A stretch of DNA of 64,000 nt from Nakamurella multipartita DSM 44233 (GCF_000024365.1 NC_013235.1:4154001-4218000), one strand, 5' to 3'. Shown: positions 7,977 to 18,201, counted from the first letter of the stretch. Notes: a model not told the origin generated them from the letters alone. Numbers and translations: made by a program.

Positions 7977-10900
7977 CTAGGACCCGCTGGGGGCCTTGCG
8001 CAGCTGCACCCGGATGGCGGCGTCGACGCCGGTACCGGCGACCAGGTCGGCGGCACCGAGCGCGTCGGCCGGAGCCGGCTCGAGCGTGGCCGCGTTGACC
8101 GCGAGCACCTGATCGGCGAGCCACCCCCACCGCCCGAGTACGGCCGACCGCGCGATGGCGTCGTCGCTCACCACGAACAGCTCGATCCGGTCCGAGACGT
8201 CCAGGCCGGCGCTCTTGCGCAGGTCCTGCACGCCCCGGGCGACGTCGCGAACCAGGCCGTCGGCGACCAGGTCGTCGTCCAGCGTGGTCTCCAGCGCGAC
8301 GAACCCGCCGGCGGACAGCAGGCCGACCGCGTCGGAGGACGCGCCGGCGGCGGACAGTTCCAGGGTGTACTCCCCGTCCGCCAGCACCACGTCACCGCAG
8401 GTCACGGTGCCGTCTTCGGCCACCGACCAGTCGCCGGACTTGGCCGCCTTGATCACCTGCTGGACCTGCTTGCCCAACCGGGGACCGGCGGCCCGGGCGT
8501 TCACCGTGAGCCGGCGGGTGACCCGCTCGTCGTGCTCGGCCAGCTCGCTGACCAGCACCGAGCGCACGTTGACCTCGTCGGCCAGCAGCGCCGCGAATGG
8601 CTCCAGCGCGGCCGCGTCCCGCACCGCGACGGTCATCGACGACAGCGGTTGGCGGACCCGGAGCTTGCCGGCCTTGCGCACCGACAGGGCGACCGAGGCG
8701 ACCTCGCGGACCTCGTCCATCACCGTCACCAGCTCGGCATCCAGCGGCAACTGGTCGGCCGGCCAGTCGGTCAGGTGCACGGACCGTTCGCCGGTAAGCC
8801 CCCGGTAGATCACCTCGGTGGTCAGCGGCAGCAGCGGCGCGGCCACCCGGCACAGGGTCTCCAGCACCGTGTGCAGGGTGTCGATCGCGTCCTGGTCGGC
8901 GTCCCAGAAGCGCTGCCGGGACCGCCGGATGTACCAGTTGGTCAGGACCTCCAGGTAGACCCGGACCGCGGCGCAGGCGCCGGCCAGGTCATAGGCGTCC
9001 ATCGCCGCGGTGACCTCACCGGTCAGCTCCGCCGTCTTGGCCAGGATGTAGCGGTCCAGCACGTCGGTCGAGTCGGTCCGGATCGACCCGGCAACTCCCC
9101 CCGCATTGGCGTACAGGGACAGGAACGACCAGGCGTTCCACAGCGGCAGCACGGCCTGGCGGACGCTGTCCCGGATGCCCTGCTCAGTGACGACCAGGTC
9201 GGCGCCGCGCAGGATCGGCGAGGACATCAGGAACCAGCGCATCGCGTCCGAGCCGTCCCGCTCGAACACCTGCCCCACGTCCGGGTAGTTCCGCCGGGAC
9301 TTGCTCATCTTCTGCCCGTCGTCGCCCAGCACGATGCCGTGGGCCATGCAGGTGACGAACGCCGGCCGGTCGAACAGCGCGGTGGCCAGCACGTGCAGGG
9401 TGTAGAACCAGCCGCGGGTCTGCCCGTTGTACTCGACGATGAAGTCGCCCGGGTAGTGGTCCTCGAACCACTCGCGGTTCTCGAACGGGTAGTGCACCTG
9501 GGCGTAGGGCATCGAGCCGGACTCGAACCAGCAGTCCAGCACCTCGGGTACCCGGCGCATGGTCGAGCGCCCGGTCGGGTCGTCCGGGTTGGGCCGGGTC
9601 AGCTCGTCGACCATCGGCCGGTGCAGGTCGCTCGGCCGCACCCCGAAGTCGCGCTCCAGCTCGTCCAGCGAGCCGTACACATCGGTCCGCGGGTAGGTCG
9701 GATCGTCCGAGGTCCAGACCGGGATCGGCGAGCCCCAGAATCGGTTGCGGGAGATCGACCAGTCCCGGGCCCCCTCCAGCCACTTGCCGAACTGGCCGTC
9801 CTTGATGTGCCCGGGCACCCAGCTGATCTGCTGGTTCAGCTCGACCATCCGGTCCCGGAACTGGGTGACGGCCACGAACCAGGACGAGACCGCCCGCTGG
9901 ATCAGTGGGGTGTCGCAGCGCCAGCAGTGCGGGTACGGGTGCTCGTAGGAGTCGCGGCGCAGCAGCAGCCCGGCCGCCTTGAGGTCGGCGATGATCGGCA
10001 CGTTGGCGTCGAAGACCTGAAAGCCCTCGTAGGCGGGCACCTGCGCGGTGAACCGGCCCTGCCCGTCGACCGGGTTGACCACCTCGATGCCGGCGGCGTC
10101 GGTGACGGCCTTGTCCTCCTCACCGAAGGCCGGCGCGATGTGCACCATGCCGGTGCCGTCCTCGGTGCTGACGTAGTCGGCGGTCAGCACCTGGTGCGCG
10201 TTGTCCCGGCCGACGAAGAAGTCAAAGGGCGGCGTATAGCGCACCCCGACCAGCTGGGCCCCGGTGTAGCGGGCCAGCACGGCCGGCTCCTCCCCCAGCT
10301 CCCGGGCGTAGGCCCCCAGCCGCGCCTGCGCGAGCAGGTACCGCCCGGCGAACGGGCCGGCCGACTCGACGACGACGTAGTCGATGTCCGGCCCGACCGC
10401 GGCGGCCAGGTTGGACGGCAGGGTCCACGGGGTGGTCGTCCAGACCAGCGCGTTGACCCCGTCCAGGGCCGGGTCGTCCGAGCGCAGGCGCAGCGAGACG
10501 GTGACCGCCGGGTCCTGCCGGGACCGGTAGGTGTCGTCCATCTTGGTCTCGGTGGCCGACAGCGGCGTCTCGCAGCGGATGCAGTACCAGAGCACCCGAT
10601 AGCCCTCGTAGATCAGGCCCTTGTCCCACAGCGTCTTGAAGGCCCACATGACGGACTCCATGTAGTCCAGGTCAAGGGTCTTGTAGTCGTTCTCGAAGTC
10701 GACCCAGCGGGCCTGCCGGGTGACGTACTCCTGCCATTCGTGGGTGTACCGCAGCACCGACTGGCGGCAGGCGTCGTTGAACGCCTCGATGCCCATCCCG
10801 ACGATCTCGGACTTGTGCTTGATGCCCAGCTGGCGTTCGGCCTCCACCTCGGCCGGCAGACCGTGGGTGTCCCAGCCGAAGCGGCGTTCCACCTTGCGAC

Positions 10901-11180
10901 CGCGCATGGTGTGGTAGCGCGGCACCACGTCCTTGACGTAGCCGGTGAGCAGGTGCCCGTAGTGCGGCAGGCCGTTGGCGAACGGCGGGCCGTCGTAGAA
11001 GACGTACTCGTTGCTGCCGTTGTCGCCGGCGGCGCGACGGTCGATCGAGGCCTGGAAGGTGCCGTCCGCGGCCCAGTGGGCCAGGACCTGCCGCTCCAGG
11101 GCGGGAAAGTCGGGGTGGGTGGCGACCTCGGTCGCGCCGGCGCGGGGGTAGGCGTTCGGGTGGTCGGCGGTGCTCGCCAT
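7977..11180 (-). CDS. ileS: Isoleucyl-tRNA synthetase
   Basis: A 1,067-residue class I aminoacyl-tRNA synthetase that charges tRNA-Ile. The signature HxGH is present as H-Y-G-H at residues 73-76, and the KMSKS loop is intact ([10 protein letters not shown]). Between them lies the large editing insert that removes misactivated valine. The C-terminal anticodon-binding region has the eukaryote-like IleS2 architecture common in actinobacteria, without an obvious terminal Zn finger. The ATG at 11180 is fixed by a GAGGAG Shine-Dalgarno eight bases upstream, inside the T-box regulated hairpin. Upstream in-frame starts would fall inside the T-box RNA and are rejected. Confidence 0.97.
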   Translation of the reverse strand: MASTADHPNAYPRAGATEVATHPDFPALERQVLAHWAADGTFQASIDRRAAGDNGSNEYVFYDGPPFANGLPHYGHLLTGYVKDVVPRYHTMRGRKVERRFGWDTHGLPAEVEAERQLGIKHKSEIVGMGIEAFNDACRQSVLRYTHEWQEYVTRQARWVDFENDYKTLDLDYMESVMWAFKTLWDKGLIYEGYRVLWYCIRCETPLSATETKMDDTYRSRQDPAVTVSLRLRSDDPALDGVNALVWTTTPWTLPSNLAAAVGPDIDYVVVESAGPFAGRYLLAQARLGAYARELGEEPAVLARYTGAQLVGVRYTPPFDFFVGRDNAHQVLTADYVSTEDGTGMVHIAPAFGEEDKAVTDAAGIEVVNPVDGQGRFTAQVPAYEGFQVFDANVPIIADLKAAGLLLRRDSYEHPYPHCWRCDTPLIQRAVSSWFVAVTQFRDRMVELNQQISWVPGHIKDGQFGKWLEGARDWSISRNRFWGSPIPVWTSDDPTYPRTDVYGSLDELERDFGVRPSDLHRPMVDELTRPNPDDPTGRSTMRRVPEVLDCWFESGSMPYAQVHYPFENREWFEDHYPGDFIVEYNGQTRGWFYTLHVLATALFDRPAFVTCMAHGIVLGDDGQKMSKSRRNYPDVGQVFERDGSDAMRWFLMSSPILRGADLVVTEQGIRDSVRQAVLPLWNAWSFLSLYANAGGVAGSIRTDSTDVLDRYILAKTAELTGEVTAAMDAYDLAGACAAVRVYLEVLTNWYIRRSRQRFWDADQDAIDTLHTVLETLCRVAAPLLPLTTEVIYRGLTGERSVHLTDWPADQLPLDAELVTVMDEVREVASVALSVRKAGKLRVRQPLSSMTVAVRDAAALEPFAALLADEVNVRSVLVSELAEHDERVTRRLTVNARAAGPRLGKQVQQVIKAAKSGDWSVAEDGTVTCGDVVLADGEYTLELSAAGASSDAVGLLSAGGFVALETTLDDDLVADGLVRDVARGVQDLRKSAGLDVSDRIELFVVSDDAIARSAVLGRWGWLADQVLAVNAATLEPAPADALGAADLVAGTGVDAAIRVQLRKAPSGS

Positions 11181-11188
11181 GCTGGGCA

Positions 11189-11430
11189 CTCCTCGTCGCT
11201 GCAGGTCATCCGACACTGCAGGGACGAGGCCCGACCGTGTCCGGTCGCGCCCCGCGGTACCACCCCGCTTGCCCGGGTCCGCGCTCTGCCGAGCACGGGC
11301 CGGACCACTCATTGCGCCGGCTGTGTCGGGCCGGACCCGTTCGGGTCTAGTGAGAGAGCCCGCCGCGGTGGCGACGGGCGCTCCGTTCTTCCGAATGGCT
11401 CGCCGGTGATGGCCGGGTCACTGCCGTCGT
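11189..11430 (-). promoter_or_regulatory. T-box leader of ileS (translational type)
   Basis: The RNA reads GGTGGTACCGCG at 11264-11253, the canonical T-box sequence that binds the uncharged tRNA 3' end. A short Stem I carries an AUC (Ile) triplet at 11410-11408, flanked by CCGG-type pairing. A GACCC/GGGTC hairpin (11347-11334) lies between. Downstream, CCTCGTC plus CTGCAG (11229-11217) can pair with CTGCAG plus GACGAGG just before the start codon, hiding the Shine-Dalgarno. No run of U follows, so control should act on translation, as described for actinobacterial ileS leaders with an ultrashort Stem I. The 5' boundary is approximate. Confidence 0.9.
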
Positions 11431-11482
11431 GCAACGTTCACCAACAGATCTGAATCAAGCGTAACGCCGCCGGTCCAGGGAT

Positions 11483-11514
11483 ATTCCCGGCCCTGGCCGG
11501 GATCGGCCGGGAAT
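11483..11514 (-). terminator. Hairpin downstream of wag31
   Basis: Perfect 10-bp arms (ATTCCCGGCC and its complement) with a 12-nt loop, 15 bp after the wag31 stop and before the T-box RNA. It would separate the division genes from ileS. Confidence 0.6.
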
Positions 11515-11528
11515 CGACCGGAAATCGA

Positions 11529-12185
11529 TCAGTCGCCGGGGCTGGTGGTCACCGCGATCGGCTGCTGCTCGCGGGATCCGCCGTCGTCGAGCTGGGCGAG
11601 CTGGTCGCTGATCCAGCTCTTGAGCCGGCCGCGGTACTCCTTCTCGTAGCCCCGCAGGTCCTCGATCTTCTTCTCCAGGCCGACCTTCTCGGTGTCCAGC
11701 CGGCCGAGGGTCTCGTCGTAGCGAGTCTTGGCCTCCCGGTCCAGGTTCTCGGCCTTGGTGCGGCTGTCCCGCTCGGTGGCCTCGGCCCGCGCGGTGGCGT
11801 CGGAGAGCAGGGCCTCGGCCTGGCTCTTGGCGTCGGCGACGGTCTTCTCGGCCTCGGCGGTGGCCTCGCCGGTGACCTTGTCCGCCTCGGCGCGCGCCTC
11901 GGAGGTCAGCCGGTCGGCGGTCTCCTGGGCCAGCCCGAGCAGGCGGGCGGCGGCGGTGTGCGCCTCACCGGTGGACAGCGGGGTCTCCGCCTTGGTCAGC
12001 GGCACGGTCTGGCCACCGGTGGTGGCGCCGCCGGCCTTGAGTTCGGCGTTCTCCTCGATGAGGCGGGCCAGCTCGGCCTCGACGACGTCCAGGAAGGCGT
12101 CGACCTCGTCCTCGTCATACCCGCGCTTGCCGATCGACGGCTTCTTGAAGGCAACGTTGTGCACGTCGGCTGGGGTCAGCGGCAT
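11529..12185 (-). CDS. wag31: DivIVA/Wag31 polar growth and septation protein
   Basis: A 218-residue coiled-coil scaffold that marks poles and septa and directs cell wall growth in actinobacteria. The N-terminal DivIVA signature ([14 protein letters not shown], then [13 protein letters not shown]) is intact and includes the membrane-binding hydrophobic turn. A long heptad-rich region follows from about residue 85 to 200, rich in Ala, Glu, Lys and Asp. Mycobacterial Wag31 is about 260 residues, so this copy has a shorter linker. The ATG at 12185 is preceded by AAGGAG. It follows yggT after 155 bp, the conserved actinobacterial order. Confidence 0.95.
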   Translation of the reverse strand: MPLTPADVHNVAFKKPSIGKRGYDEDEVDAFLDVVEAELARLIEENAELKAGGATTGGQTVPLTKAETPLSTGEAHTAAARLLGLAQETADRLTSEARAEADKVTGEATAEAEKTVADAKSQAEALLSDATARAEATERDSRTKAENLDREAKTRYDETLGRLDTEKVGLEKKIEDLRGYEKEYRGRLKSWISDQLAQLDDGGSREQQPIAVTTSPGD

Positions 12186-12340
12186 GACTTACTCCTTGAT
12201 GGCTCTACTCAACTGCGCTGGTACCGGGGCGATCGCTCACTTCGTCGAGCAGCACTCGCCGTGATCGTCTCGGCCAGGATAGTCGGAACCGCCGCCCATC
12301 GAGCCGCCATTCGCGGTCCGGGCGGCCACCGGGGGTGAGC

Positions 12341-12640
12341 TCACAGCGCGCCGAGCGCGAGCCGCCAGACCACTTCCATCAGGATGTAGACGATGATGAG
12401 CAGCACGATGATGCTCAGATCGAAGCCGACGCCGCCCATCCGGATGGTCGGGATGATCTTGCGGAACAGCTTCACCGGCGGGTCGGTGGTGACGTACAAC
12501 ACTTCCATCGCCACCGCCGGCGTGCCGGCCGGACGCCACGTCTTGGCGAACATGCGGACGAACTCGATGACGATCCGGCCGAGCAGGGCGAGGCGGAAGA
12601 GCCAGAGCAGGAGGTAGACGACCTGCCAGAGAACGTTCAC
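12341..12640 (-). CDS. yggT: YggT family membrane protein
   Basis: A 99-residue protein with two hydrophobic segments (about residues 3-25 and 72-94) joined by a basic loop that ends in K-I-I-P-T-I-R-M-G-G, the typical half-length YggT unit. Its biochemical role is not established; it is conserved between sepF and divIVA in Gram-positive bacteria and is thought to assist division or osmotic tolerance. I chose the GTG at 12640, which has a clear GGAGG seven bases upstream. Longer in-frame starts give an Arg/Gly-rich extension and enter the terminator region. Confidence 0.88.
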   Translation of the reverse strand: MNVLWQVVYLLLWLFRLALLGRIVIEFVRMFAKTWRPAGTPAVAMEVLYVTTDPPVKLFRKIIPTIRMGGVGFDLSIIVLLIIVYILMEVVWRLALGAL

Positions 12641-12735
12641 GCCTCCACTTCTACCTGATCGAACGCGCGGAATTCCACCCGCGCGCCCAGACCGGGTCGG
12701 GCCGACCGCCAGCGGCCGGCGGCGGCCGGCAACGC

Positions 12736-12774
12736 CGAACACGCCGGTCCCCAGGTGCGGGGCCGGCGTGTTCG
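12736..12774 (-). terminator. Hairpin terminator after sepF
   Basis: Twelve perfect pairs (CGAACACGCCGG with its complement) extended by CCCC/GGGG around a short loop, 12 bp after the sepF stop and before yggT. It implies that yggT has its own promoter or depends on read-through. Confidence 0.75.
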
Positions 12775-12785
12775 GGTACAGACGG

Positions 12786-13394
12786 TCAGCGGCCGGCGCG
12801 GCTTCCGGCGTAGGCCGGGCGGGCGCCCGGGTAGGCGGCGTAATCCGGCTCGTAGGCCGGCAGGTCGGCCATGTCGGTGTCCGGGGGCAGCAGCATGAAC
12901 ACCTTGGTCGTCACCTTGTCGATGGACCCGCGCAGGGCGAACGCCAGCCCGGCGGCGAAGTCGACCAGGCGACGCGCGCCGGCGTCGTCCATCTCGGTCA
13001 TGTCCAGGATGACCGGCTTGCCCTCGCGGAACTTCTCGCCGATCACCCGGGCCTCGCTGAACCCGGTCAGCTTGACCGTGACCGGACGGGCCGCACCGGT
13101 GGACTCGGCGTACTCGCGACGGACCTCGGGGCGGGCCTGGACGGCCAGCGCCCCCTGGGTCATCGGGGCCTCGTACCCGTCCGGCACGGCCCGGGGGGCC
13201 GATCCGTAGGGCGACTGCCGAACCTGCTCACGGGCGTAGGCCTCGTCGTACTCGGGAGCCCGGTCGGCCTCGTACCCGTCCGGGTAGCCACCTTCGTGGT
13301 ACTGCCCCTCGTGGTACTCCTCGCCGTATTCATCCCGGCGGCCGTCCTCCGGGACCAGCCCGAGGAATGCCCCCACCTTTCGCCACGATCCCAT
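12786..13394 (-). CDS. sepF: SepF cell division protein
   Basis: A 202-residue FtsZ-binding membrane anchor. The N-terminal M-G-S-W-R-K-V-G-A-F-L-G-L is an amphipathic helix of the kind that binds membrane. An acidic, Tyr/Glu/Gly-rich linker covers about residues 16-90. The C-terminal SepF domain (about 95-180) has the V-I-L-D-M-T-E-M-D segment and R-R-L-V-D-F-A-A-G-L-A that polymerize and bind the FtsZ tail. The start at 13394 is set by the membrane helix. Actinobacteria use SepF as the main FtsZ anchor because they lack FtsA. About 146 bp separate it from pgeF, where yggS is usually found. Confidence 0.94.
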   Translation of the reverse strand: MGSWRKVGAFLGLVPEDGRRDEYGEEYHEGQYHEGGYPDGYEADRAPEYDEAYAREQVRQSPYGSAPRAVPDGYEAPMTQGALAVQARPEVRREYAESTGAARPVTVKLTGFSEARVIGEKFREGKPVILDMTEMDDAGARRLVDFAAGLAFALRGSIDKVTTKVFMLLPPDTDMADLPAYEPDYAAYPGARPAYAGSRAGR

Positions 13395-13540
13395 GCCCGT
13401 CCCGATCCTTCCGCTGTCGATCACTGCCACTGCGCTGACCCAGGGCCGTCTGTCAGGCCCGTCCAGCGGAGCCGCCCGGCCTGTTCGAGACCACTCGAAA
13501 CGCAGGCCGCGCGAACCGTTTTCCACGCCTGCCGGTGAGG

Positions 13541-14308
13541 CTATCCCCGATCCGGGGACGGACTGTGGTGCGACACACCCGACCGGTCACCCGGCCGCAA
13601 AGACCCGTCCGAGGCCATCCAGATCAGGCCGGCCTGACGCCCGGTGGGGGCGCCTCGCCGGTGGCTGAACAGGTCGGGATCGGTGCGGGTGCAACGAGTG
13701 TCGACGTGCACCGCGCGGATGCCCAGTCCGGTCAGCTGTTCGGCCAGCCCGGCCCGCAGATCCAGCCCGGGCGTGCCCTGTTCGGTGCGGCCGGCCGAGC
13801 CGGGCAACGCCTGATCGACCTCGTCCCGCAGCGCCGCCGGGACCTCGTAACACCGCCCGCAGATCGCCGGGCCCAGCCACACCGTGATGGCGGCCGGATC
13901 CGCGCCGCAGCGCGTCATGACCTCGATCAAACGGGCCCCGATGCCGTCGGCGGCACCCCGCCGGCCGGCGTGCGCGGCGCCCACCACCCCGGCCGCCGGG
14001 TCGGCGGCCAGCACCGGCACGCAGTCCGCGGCCAGCACCGCCAGCACCAGCCCGGCGGTGGTGGTGACGACGCCGTCGCACTCGGGCAACGGCTCGTCCG
14101 GCGGCCCGTCGACGATGCGGACGATGCTGCTGTGCACCTGGTGCAGCCAGACGAACCGATCCGCCGGCACACCCACCTGCTCGGCGACCACGGCCCGGTT
14201 GACCCGGACGGCGGCGGGATCGTCGCCCACCGCGCCGCCGAGGTTCAGCTCGTCGTAGGGCGCCGCGGACACGCCTCCGCGCCGGGTCGTGAACAGGGTT
14301 CCGATCAC
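13541..14308 (-). CDS. pgeF: Peptidoglycan editing factor PgeF (laccase-domain, YfiH family)
   Basis: A 255-residue copper/zinc 'multicopper oxidase-like' fold protein. In E. coli PgeF removes L-Ser-containing errors from peptidoglycan precursors. Conserved elements visible are T-T-R-R-G-G-V-S near the N-terminus, a His in W-L-H-Q-V-H, the Asp-Cys of A-A-D-C-V-P-V and the His of A-H-A-G-R-R-G, which form the metal/active site. The GTG at 14308 is the first plausible start in this frame, 38 bp after ftsZ; no good ribosome binding site is obvious, so coupling to ftsZ translation is likely. The position between ftsZ and sepF is the usual one. Confidence 0.9.
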   Translation of the reverse strand: MIGTLFTTRRGGVSAAPYDELNLGGAVGDDPAAVRVNRAVVAEQVGVPADRFVWLHQVHSSIVRIVDGPPDEPLPECDGVVTTTAGLVLAVLAADCVPVLAADPAAGVVGAAHAGRRGAADGIGARLIEVMTRCGADPAAITVWLGPAICGRCYEVPAALRDEVDQALPGSAGRTEQGTPGLDLRAGLAEQLTGLGIRAVHVDTRCTRTDPDLFSHRRGAPTGRQAGLIWMASDGSLRPGDRSGVSHHSPSPDRG

Positions 14309-14346
14309 CGGCGCGGAGGGCGGGGCTGGGGCGGTCGAGCCGACGC

Positions 14347-15684
14347 TCAGCGCTTCATGAACGACGGGACGTCCACGTCGTCGTCGTCCAGGTCGAGCTG
14401 CTGACGCCCGCGGGCCGGCGGCATCCCCTGCTGCGGGTGAGCCGGCGGCTGGGTCGGGTACCGGCCCGGCGCCTGCTGCTGGTACGCCGGCGCCGCGCCG
14501 CGCGAGGGCGGCGGCGGGGTGCTGGCGTACTGCGGCTGCGGCGGCATCTGCGGCTCGACCCGCTGCGGGTGCGAGGAGAAGCCACCGTTGCCGCTGTTGG
14601 CCAGCGCGCCGTCCAGGCTCGGGGTGTGGCCACCGTTGTGTCCACCACCGTGGCCACCACCGAGCCGGCCGCTGGGTCCACCCAGCCGGTCGGCCGAGGC
14701 CCGGGCCCGCTGGTCGATGCTCGGCGGCAGCACCGACGGGCTCGAGTCGAAGCCGGCGGCGATGACGGTGACCCGCACCTCGTCGCCGAGCGAGTCGTCG
14801 ATGACGGTGCCGAAGATGATGTTGGCGTCCTCGTGGGCCGCCTCCTGCACCAGCGAAGCGGCCTCGTTGATCTCGAACAGGCCCAGGTCGCTGCCGCCGG
14901 CGATGGACAGCAGCACGCCGTGCGCACCGTCCATCGAGGCCTCCAGCAGCGGCGAGTTGATCGCCTTCTGCGCGGCCTGGACCGAACGGCCCTCGCCGCG
15001 GGCCGAACCGATGCCCATCAGCGCGGTGCCGGCCCCGGCCATCACGGACTTGACGTCGGCGAAGTCGACGTTGATCAGACCGGGGGTGGTGATCAGGTCG
15101 GTGATGCCCTGGACACCGTTGAGCAGCACCTCGTCGGCCGAGCGGAACGCGTCCATCAACGAGACGCCCATGTCGCCCAGCTGCAGCAGCCGGTCGTTGG
15201 GGATCACGATGAGGGTGTCGCACTCGTTGCGGAGCATCTTGATGCCCTCTTCGGCCTGCCCGCCGCGCCGCCGACCCTCGAACTGGAACGGCCGGGTGAC
15301 CACACCGATGGTCAGGGCGCCGAGCTTGCGGGCGATGGAGGCGACCACGGGGGCGCCACCGGTCCCGGTGCCACCGCCTTCCCCGGCGGTGACGAAGACC
15401 ATGTCGGCACCCTTGAGCACCTCCTCGATCTCCTCGCGGTGATCCTCGGCCGCCTTGCGGCCGACGTCCGGGTTGGCCCCGGCCCCCAGGCCACGGGTCA
15501 TCTCCCGGCCGACGTCCAGCTTGACGTCGGCATCCGACATCAGCAGGGCCTGGGCGTCGGTGTTGATCGCGATGAACTCGACCCCGCGCAGGCCGACCTC
15601 GATCATGCGATTGATGGCGTTCACGCCGCCGCCGCCGATGCCGACGACCTTGATGACGGCCAGGTAGTTGTGCGGTGGCGTCAT
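14347..15684 (-). CDS. ftsZ: Cell division protein FtsZ
   Basis: A 445-residue tubulin-like GTPase that forms the division ring. The tubulin signature G-G-G-T-G-T-G-G is at residues 103-110, and the N-terminal [10 protein letters not shown] nucleotide loop is intact. The GTPase core ends near residue 315. A long Gly/His/Pro/Gln linker (about 316-425) leads to the conserved tail [13 protein letters not shown], the docking site for SepF and other partners. The ATG at 15684 gives the standard actinobacterial N-terminus. Unlike most actinobacteria, ftsQ and the mur genes are not upstream. Confidence 0.98.
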   Translation of the reverse strand: MTPPHNYLAVIKVVGIGGGGVNAINRMIEVGLRGVEFIAINTDAQALLMSDADVKLDVGREMTRGLGAGANPDVGRKAAEDHREEIEEVLKGADMVFVTAGEGGGTGTGGAPVVASIARKLGALTIGVVTRPFQFEGRRRGGQAEEGIKMLRNECDTLIVIPNDRLLQLGDMGVSLMDAFRSADEVLLNGVQGITDLITTPGLINVDFADVKSVMAGAGTALMGIGSARGEGRSVQAAQKAINSPLLEASMDGAHGVLLSIAGGSDLGLFEINEAASLVQEAAHEDANIIFGTVIDDSLGDEVRVTVIAAGFDSSPSVLPPSIDQRARASADRLGGPSGRLGGGHGGGHNGGHTPSLDGALANSGNGGFSSHPQRVEPQMPPQPQYASTPPPPSRGAAPAYQQQAPGRYPTQPPAHPQQGMPPARGRQQLDLDDDDVDVPSFMKR

Positions 15685-16030
15685 TCGCCTTCGCCTTTCT
15701 GTTCGGCCCGACCGCGGACGGACTGGCGGACAACCAGTCGACCCACGGGCCGGGCCACTCGACTACGGATGCACCGTGCCTGACTCAACTGCCCCGTTCG
15801 GCGTGTCGAACCCTCAACCTCAACCATACGGTTATAGTTATGTCAGGTGGTGGCGCTGGGGTTGAAGGTAGGTCGGGCGGCTCGGGAGGCTTCGGAGGCG
15901 CGCCGCGCGTCGCGTCAGTTTGTCGCGACTCCGATCGTCGACCGTGCGCCGTCCGTGCGCCGGCCGGTCGTCGTGCATGGGCGCACCGCGCGTCCGGCCG
16001 GGTGTCGGACCGCCGGGGCACGATGGAGCC
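15685..16030. promoter_or_regulatory. Divergent intergenic region with probable ftsZ promoter
   Basis: 346 bp without a gene between ftsZ and the PH-domain operon. An AT-rich patch at 15809-15848 stands out; on the minus strand it reads TATAAC (15836-15831) followed by GGTTGAGGTTGAGGGTT, resembling the A+T-rich leader seen before ftsZ in other actinobacteria. I see no convincing -35 element. The side near 16031 has no distinctive motif. Confidence 0.4.
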
Positions 16031-16564
16031 ATGACCACGAGCGCCGCCGACGATTCCCGGGTCGACCGGGCGGCCACCCGGCTGACCCTGCGGCCGCCGG
16101 CGAACCGGGTGAGCCCGCGGGCGCTGTGGTACTGGTTCACCTCCGCGCTGGCCGGCTGGGCGCTGGTGCTGGCCGTCGAGGTGGCGGCCCTGCTGCTGGA
16201 CTGGCCGTTCCCGCCGGCCAAGCTGCCGGTGCTGGCCATCACCTTGGCGGTGGCCGCGGTGCACGTCACGGCGATGCCGTGGCTGCGCCGGCGGGTGCAC
16301 CGGTGGGAATTGACCGGGACGGCCGTGTACACCCGCACCGGCTGGTGGACCCAGGAGTCGCGGATCGCGCCGCTGAGCCGGGTCCAGACGGTCGACAGCG
16401 CCCGTGGTCCGCTGGCCCGCCTGTTCGGCCTGACCGAGGTGACGGTCACCACCGCATCGGCGGCCGGACCGTTGCGGATCCAGGCGCTGGACCAGGCGAC
16501 CGCGGCCGACCTGGCGGCCGACATCACCCGGGCCAGCGAGCAGTTCCGGGAAGACGCCACGTGA
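16031..16564 (+). CDS. PH domain-containing membrane protein (YdbS-like)
   Basis: A 177-residue protein with two transmembrane helices (about residues 40-62 and 66-86) followed by a bacterial PH (bPH2, formerly DUF304) domain at about 90-165. The H-R-W-E-L-T-G-T-A-V-Y-T-R-T-G-W-W entry strand and the R-V-Q-T-V-D-S-A-R-G-P-L core match the family. In Bacillus, YdbS and YdbT form a pair that protects against certain antimicrobial peptides; whether that holds here is unknown. The ATG at 16031 overlaps nothing. The stop overlaps the next gene's GTG by 4 bp, so the two are coupled. Confidence 0.85.
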   Translation: MTTSAADDSRVDRAATRLTLRPPANRVSPRALWYWFTSALAGWALVLAVEVAALLLDWPFPPAKLPVLAITLAVAAVHVTAMPWLRRRVHRWELTGTAVYTRTGWWTQESRIAPLSRVQTVDSARGPLARLFGLTEVTVTTASAAGPLRIQALDQATAADLAADITRASEQFREDAT

Positions 16565-18201
16565 GCGAGCCCGTCGCGACCGACGCCGGCCCGCCCGCCC
16601 GGCCCGGTCCATCCGCACCTGCCGGCCCACCCGGCCCGTCCGCACCCGCCGGGCCGCCGGTCGCCGAACCCGAGTGGCGGCGCCTGTCCCCCGGCATGCT
16701 GCTGGTCGAGCCGGTCCGCGAGATCCTGCGCTTCATCCCGATGCTGGCGGTGCTGATCATCGCCGGCGCCGGCCGTTCGGACGGACCGCCCTGGGGATTG
16801 ATCGGCACCGCGGTGGTGGTGGCCCTGGGCATCGGCCGGTACCTGAGCACCCGTTACCGGATCACCCCGACCGTGGTCGAGGTGCGGCGCGGCCTGGTGC
16901 AGCGCCGGCACCTGACCGTGCCTCGGGACCGGATCCGCAGCCTGGACGTCAGCGCGCATCCGCTGCAGCGGATGCTGCGGTTGGTCCGGGTCGACATCGG
17001 CACCGGCGGCCGCCACGCGCACGAGTCCGGGGTCCGGCTGGACGGATTGCCGGCCGGGGCGGTGCCGGCGCTGCGGGCCGAGCTGCTGCACCGGCAGACG
17101 GCCGCGACGTCCGCGGACTCCGGCCACCCACCCGATCAACCGGCCGGCTCCCCCGAGGTCGAGCTGGCCCGGCTGCGCCCGGGCTGGATCGCGCTGGCCC
17201 CGGCCACCCTCTCCGGCGCCATCACCGGCCTGGTCGCGATCGGCTTCGGTTTCCGCCTGATGCGCGAGGCCCGGCTGAACCCGGCCGAGTTCGGGCCGGT
17301 CCGGCAGGCCCTTGGCTACCTGCAGGGTCATTCGGTCGGCGCCGACATCGCGCTGGCCGTCGCCGCGGTCCTGCTGGTCGTGACGGTGCTGTCGGTGGCC
17401 GGGTACGTCGTGTCGTTCTGGGGGTTCCGGCTCAGCCGCCATCCCGGGGGCACGCTGCAGGTCACCCGTGGCCTGTTGACCACCCGCTCCACCAGCATCG
17501 AGGAGCGCCGGCTGCGGGGCCTGCAGCGCCGGGAGCCACTGGTCCTGCGGTGGGCCCACGGCGCCCGGTTGCACGCCGTGGCCACCGGGCTGCGCCGGTC
17601 CGAAGGCGCGGACGGCGGGGGCGGGAGCGCGTTGGTGATGCCCCCGGCACCGACCCCGGACGTGTTGCGGGTCGAGGCCGCCGTCCTGGGTGACGAGCGC
17701 CTGGTGCACACCCCGCTGACGGCGCACGGACCGGCCGCCCGGCGTCGTCGCTACCTGCGGGCGCTGGGCGGCGCGCTCGTCGTGGCCGCCGGGTTGGTCG
17801 CCGCGCACCGGTGGGCCGGGCTGCCGCCGCTGCTGGCGCCGGTCTGGGTGGTGCTGGCGCTGGCCGGCGGCTGGGCGCTGGCCGCCGACCGTGCGCGCAA
17901 CCTCGGGCACGCGATCGTCGACGGGTACCTGGTGACCCGGCTCGGGTCGTTGCACCGGCGCCGCACGGTGCTGGCCCTGGAGGGCATCGTGGGGGTGACG
18001 GTGCGCCGGACGCCGTTTCAGCGGCGCGCCGGGCTAACCACCCTGATCGCGACCACGGCGGCCGGATCGCAGCACTACGACCTGCCCGACCTGCCCGCCG
18101 CTCGCGCGGTCGAACTCATCGGCGTCCTGGTGCCGGCCGGCCTCGACCTGATCGCGCCGGACGGCCCGCCCCCGGACCGCTCGGACAGGAACCGGACCTA
18201 G
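16561..18201 (+). CDS. PH domain-containing membrane protein, multi-repeat (YdbT-like)
   Basis: A 546-residue membrane protein with three bPH2 repeats, each preceded by a hydrophobic hairpin (first pair about residues 55-95, second about 215-300, third about 400-440). Each repeat has a Y-R-I-T or similar strand followed by R-I-R-S-L-D / R-L-R-G-L-Q. The N-terminal 35 residues are Pro/Ala/Gly-rich and probably disordered. It starts at the GTG inside the overlapping stop of the single-PH gene, the same arrangement as ydbS-ydbT. The stop overlaps the convergent small repeat gene by 4 bp. Function is inferred only from the pair. Confidence 0.85.
   Translation: MSEPVATDAGPPARPGPSAPAGPPGPSAPAGPPVAEPEWRRLSPGMLLVEPVREILRFIPMLAVLIIAGAGRSDGPPWGLIGTAVVVALGIGRYLSTRYRITPTVVEVRRGLVQRRHLTVPRDRIRSLDVSAHPLQRMLRLVRVDIGTGGRHAHESGVRLDGLPAGAVPALRAELLHRQTAATSADSGHPPDQPAGSPEVELARLRPGWIALAPATLSGAITGLVAIGFGFRLMREARLNPAEFGPVRQALGYLQGHSVGADIALAVAAVLLVVTVLSVAGYVVSFWGFRLSRHPGGTLQVTRGLLTTRSTSIEERRLRGLQRREPLVLRWAHGARLHAVATGLRRSEGADGGGGSALVMPPAPTPDVLRVEAAVLGDERLVHTPLTAHGPAARRRRYLRALGGALVVAAGLVAAHRWAGLPPLLAPVWVVLALAGGWALAADRARNLGHAIVDGYLVTRLGSLHRRRTVLALEGIVGVTVRRTPFQRRAGLTTLIATTAAGSQHYDLPDLPAARAVELIGVLVPAGLDLIAPDGPPPDRSDRNRT

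Noticed and set aside
11170-11409. Open frame on the plus strand over the T-box region
   Set aside because: It is antisense to the regulatory RNA and has no ribosome site or recognisable protein.
15838-17955. Long minus-strand frames opposite the PH-domain genes
   Set aside because: They are low-complexity translations of the complementary strand, typical of high-GC DNA, without recognisable domains.
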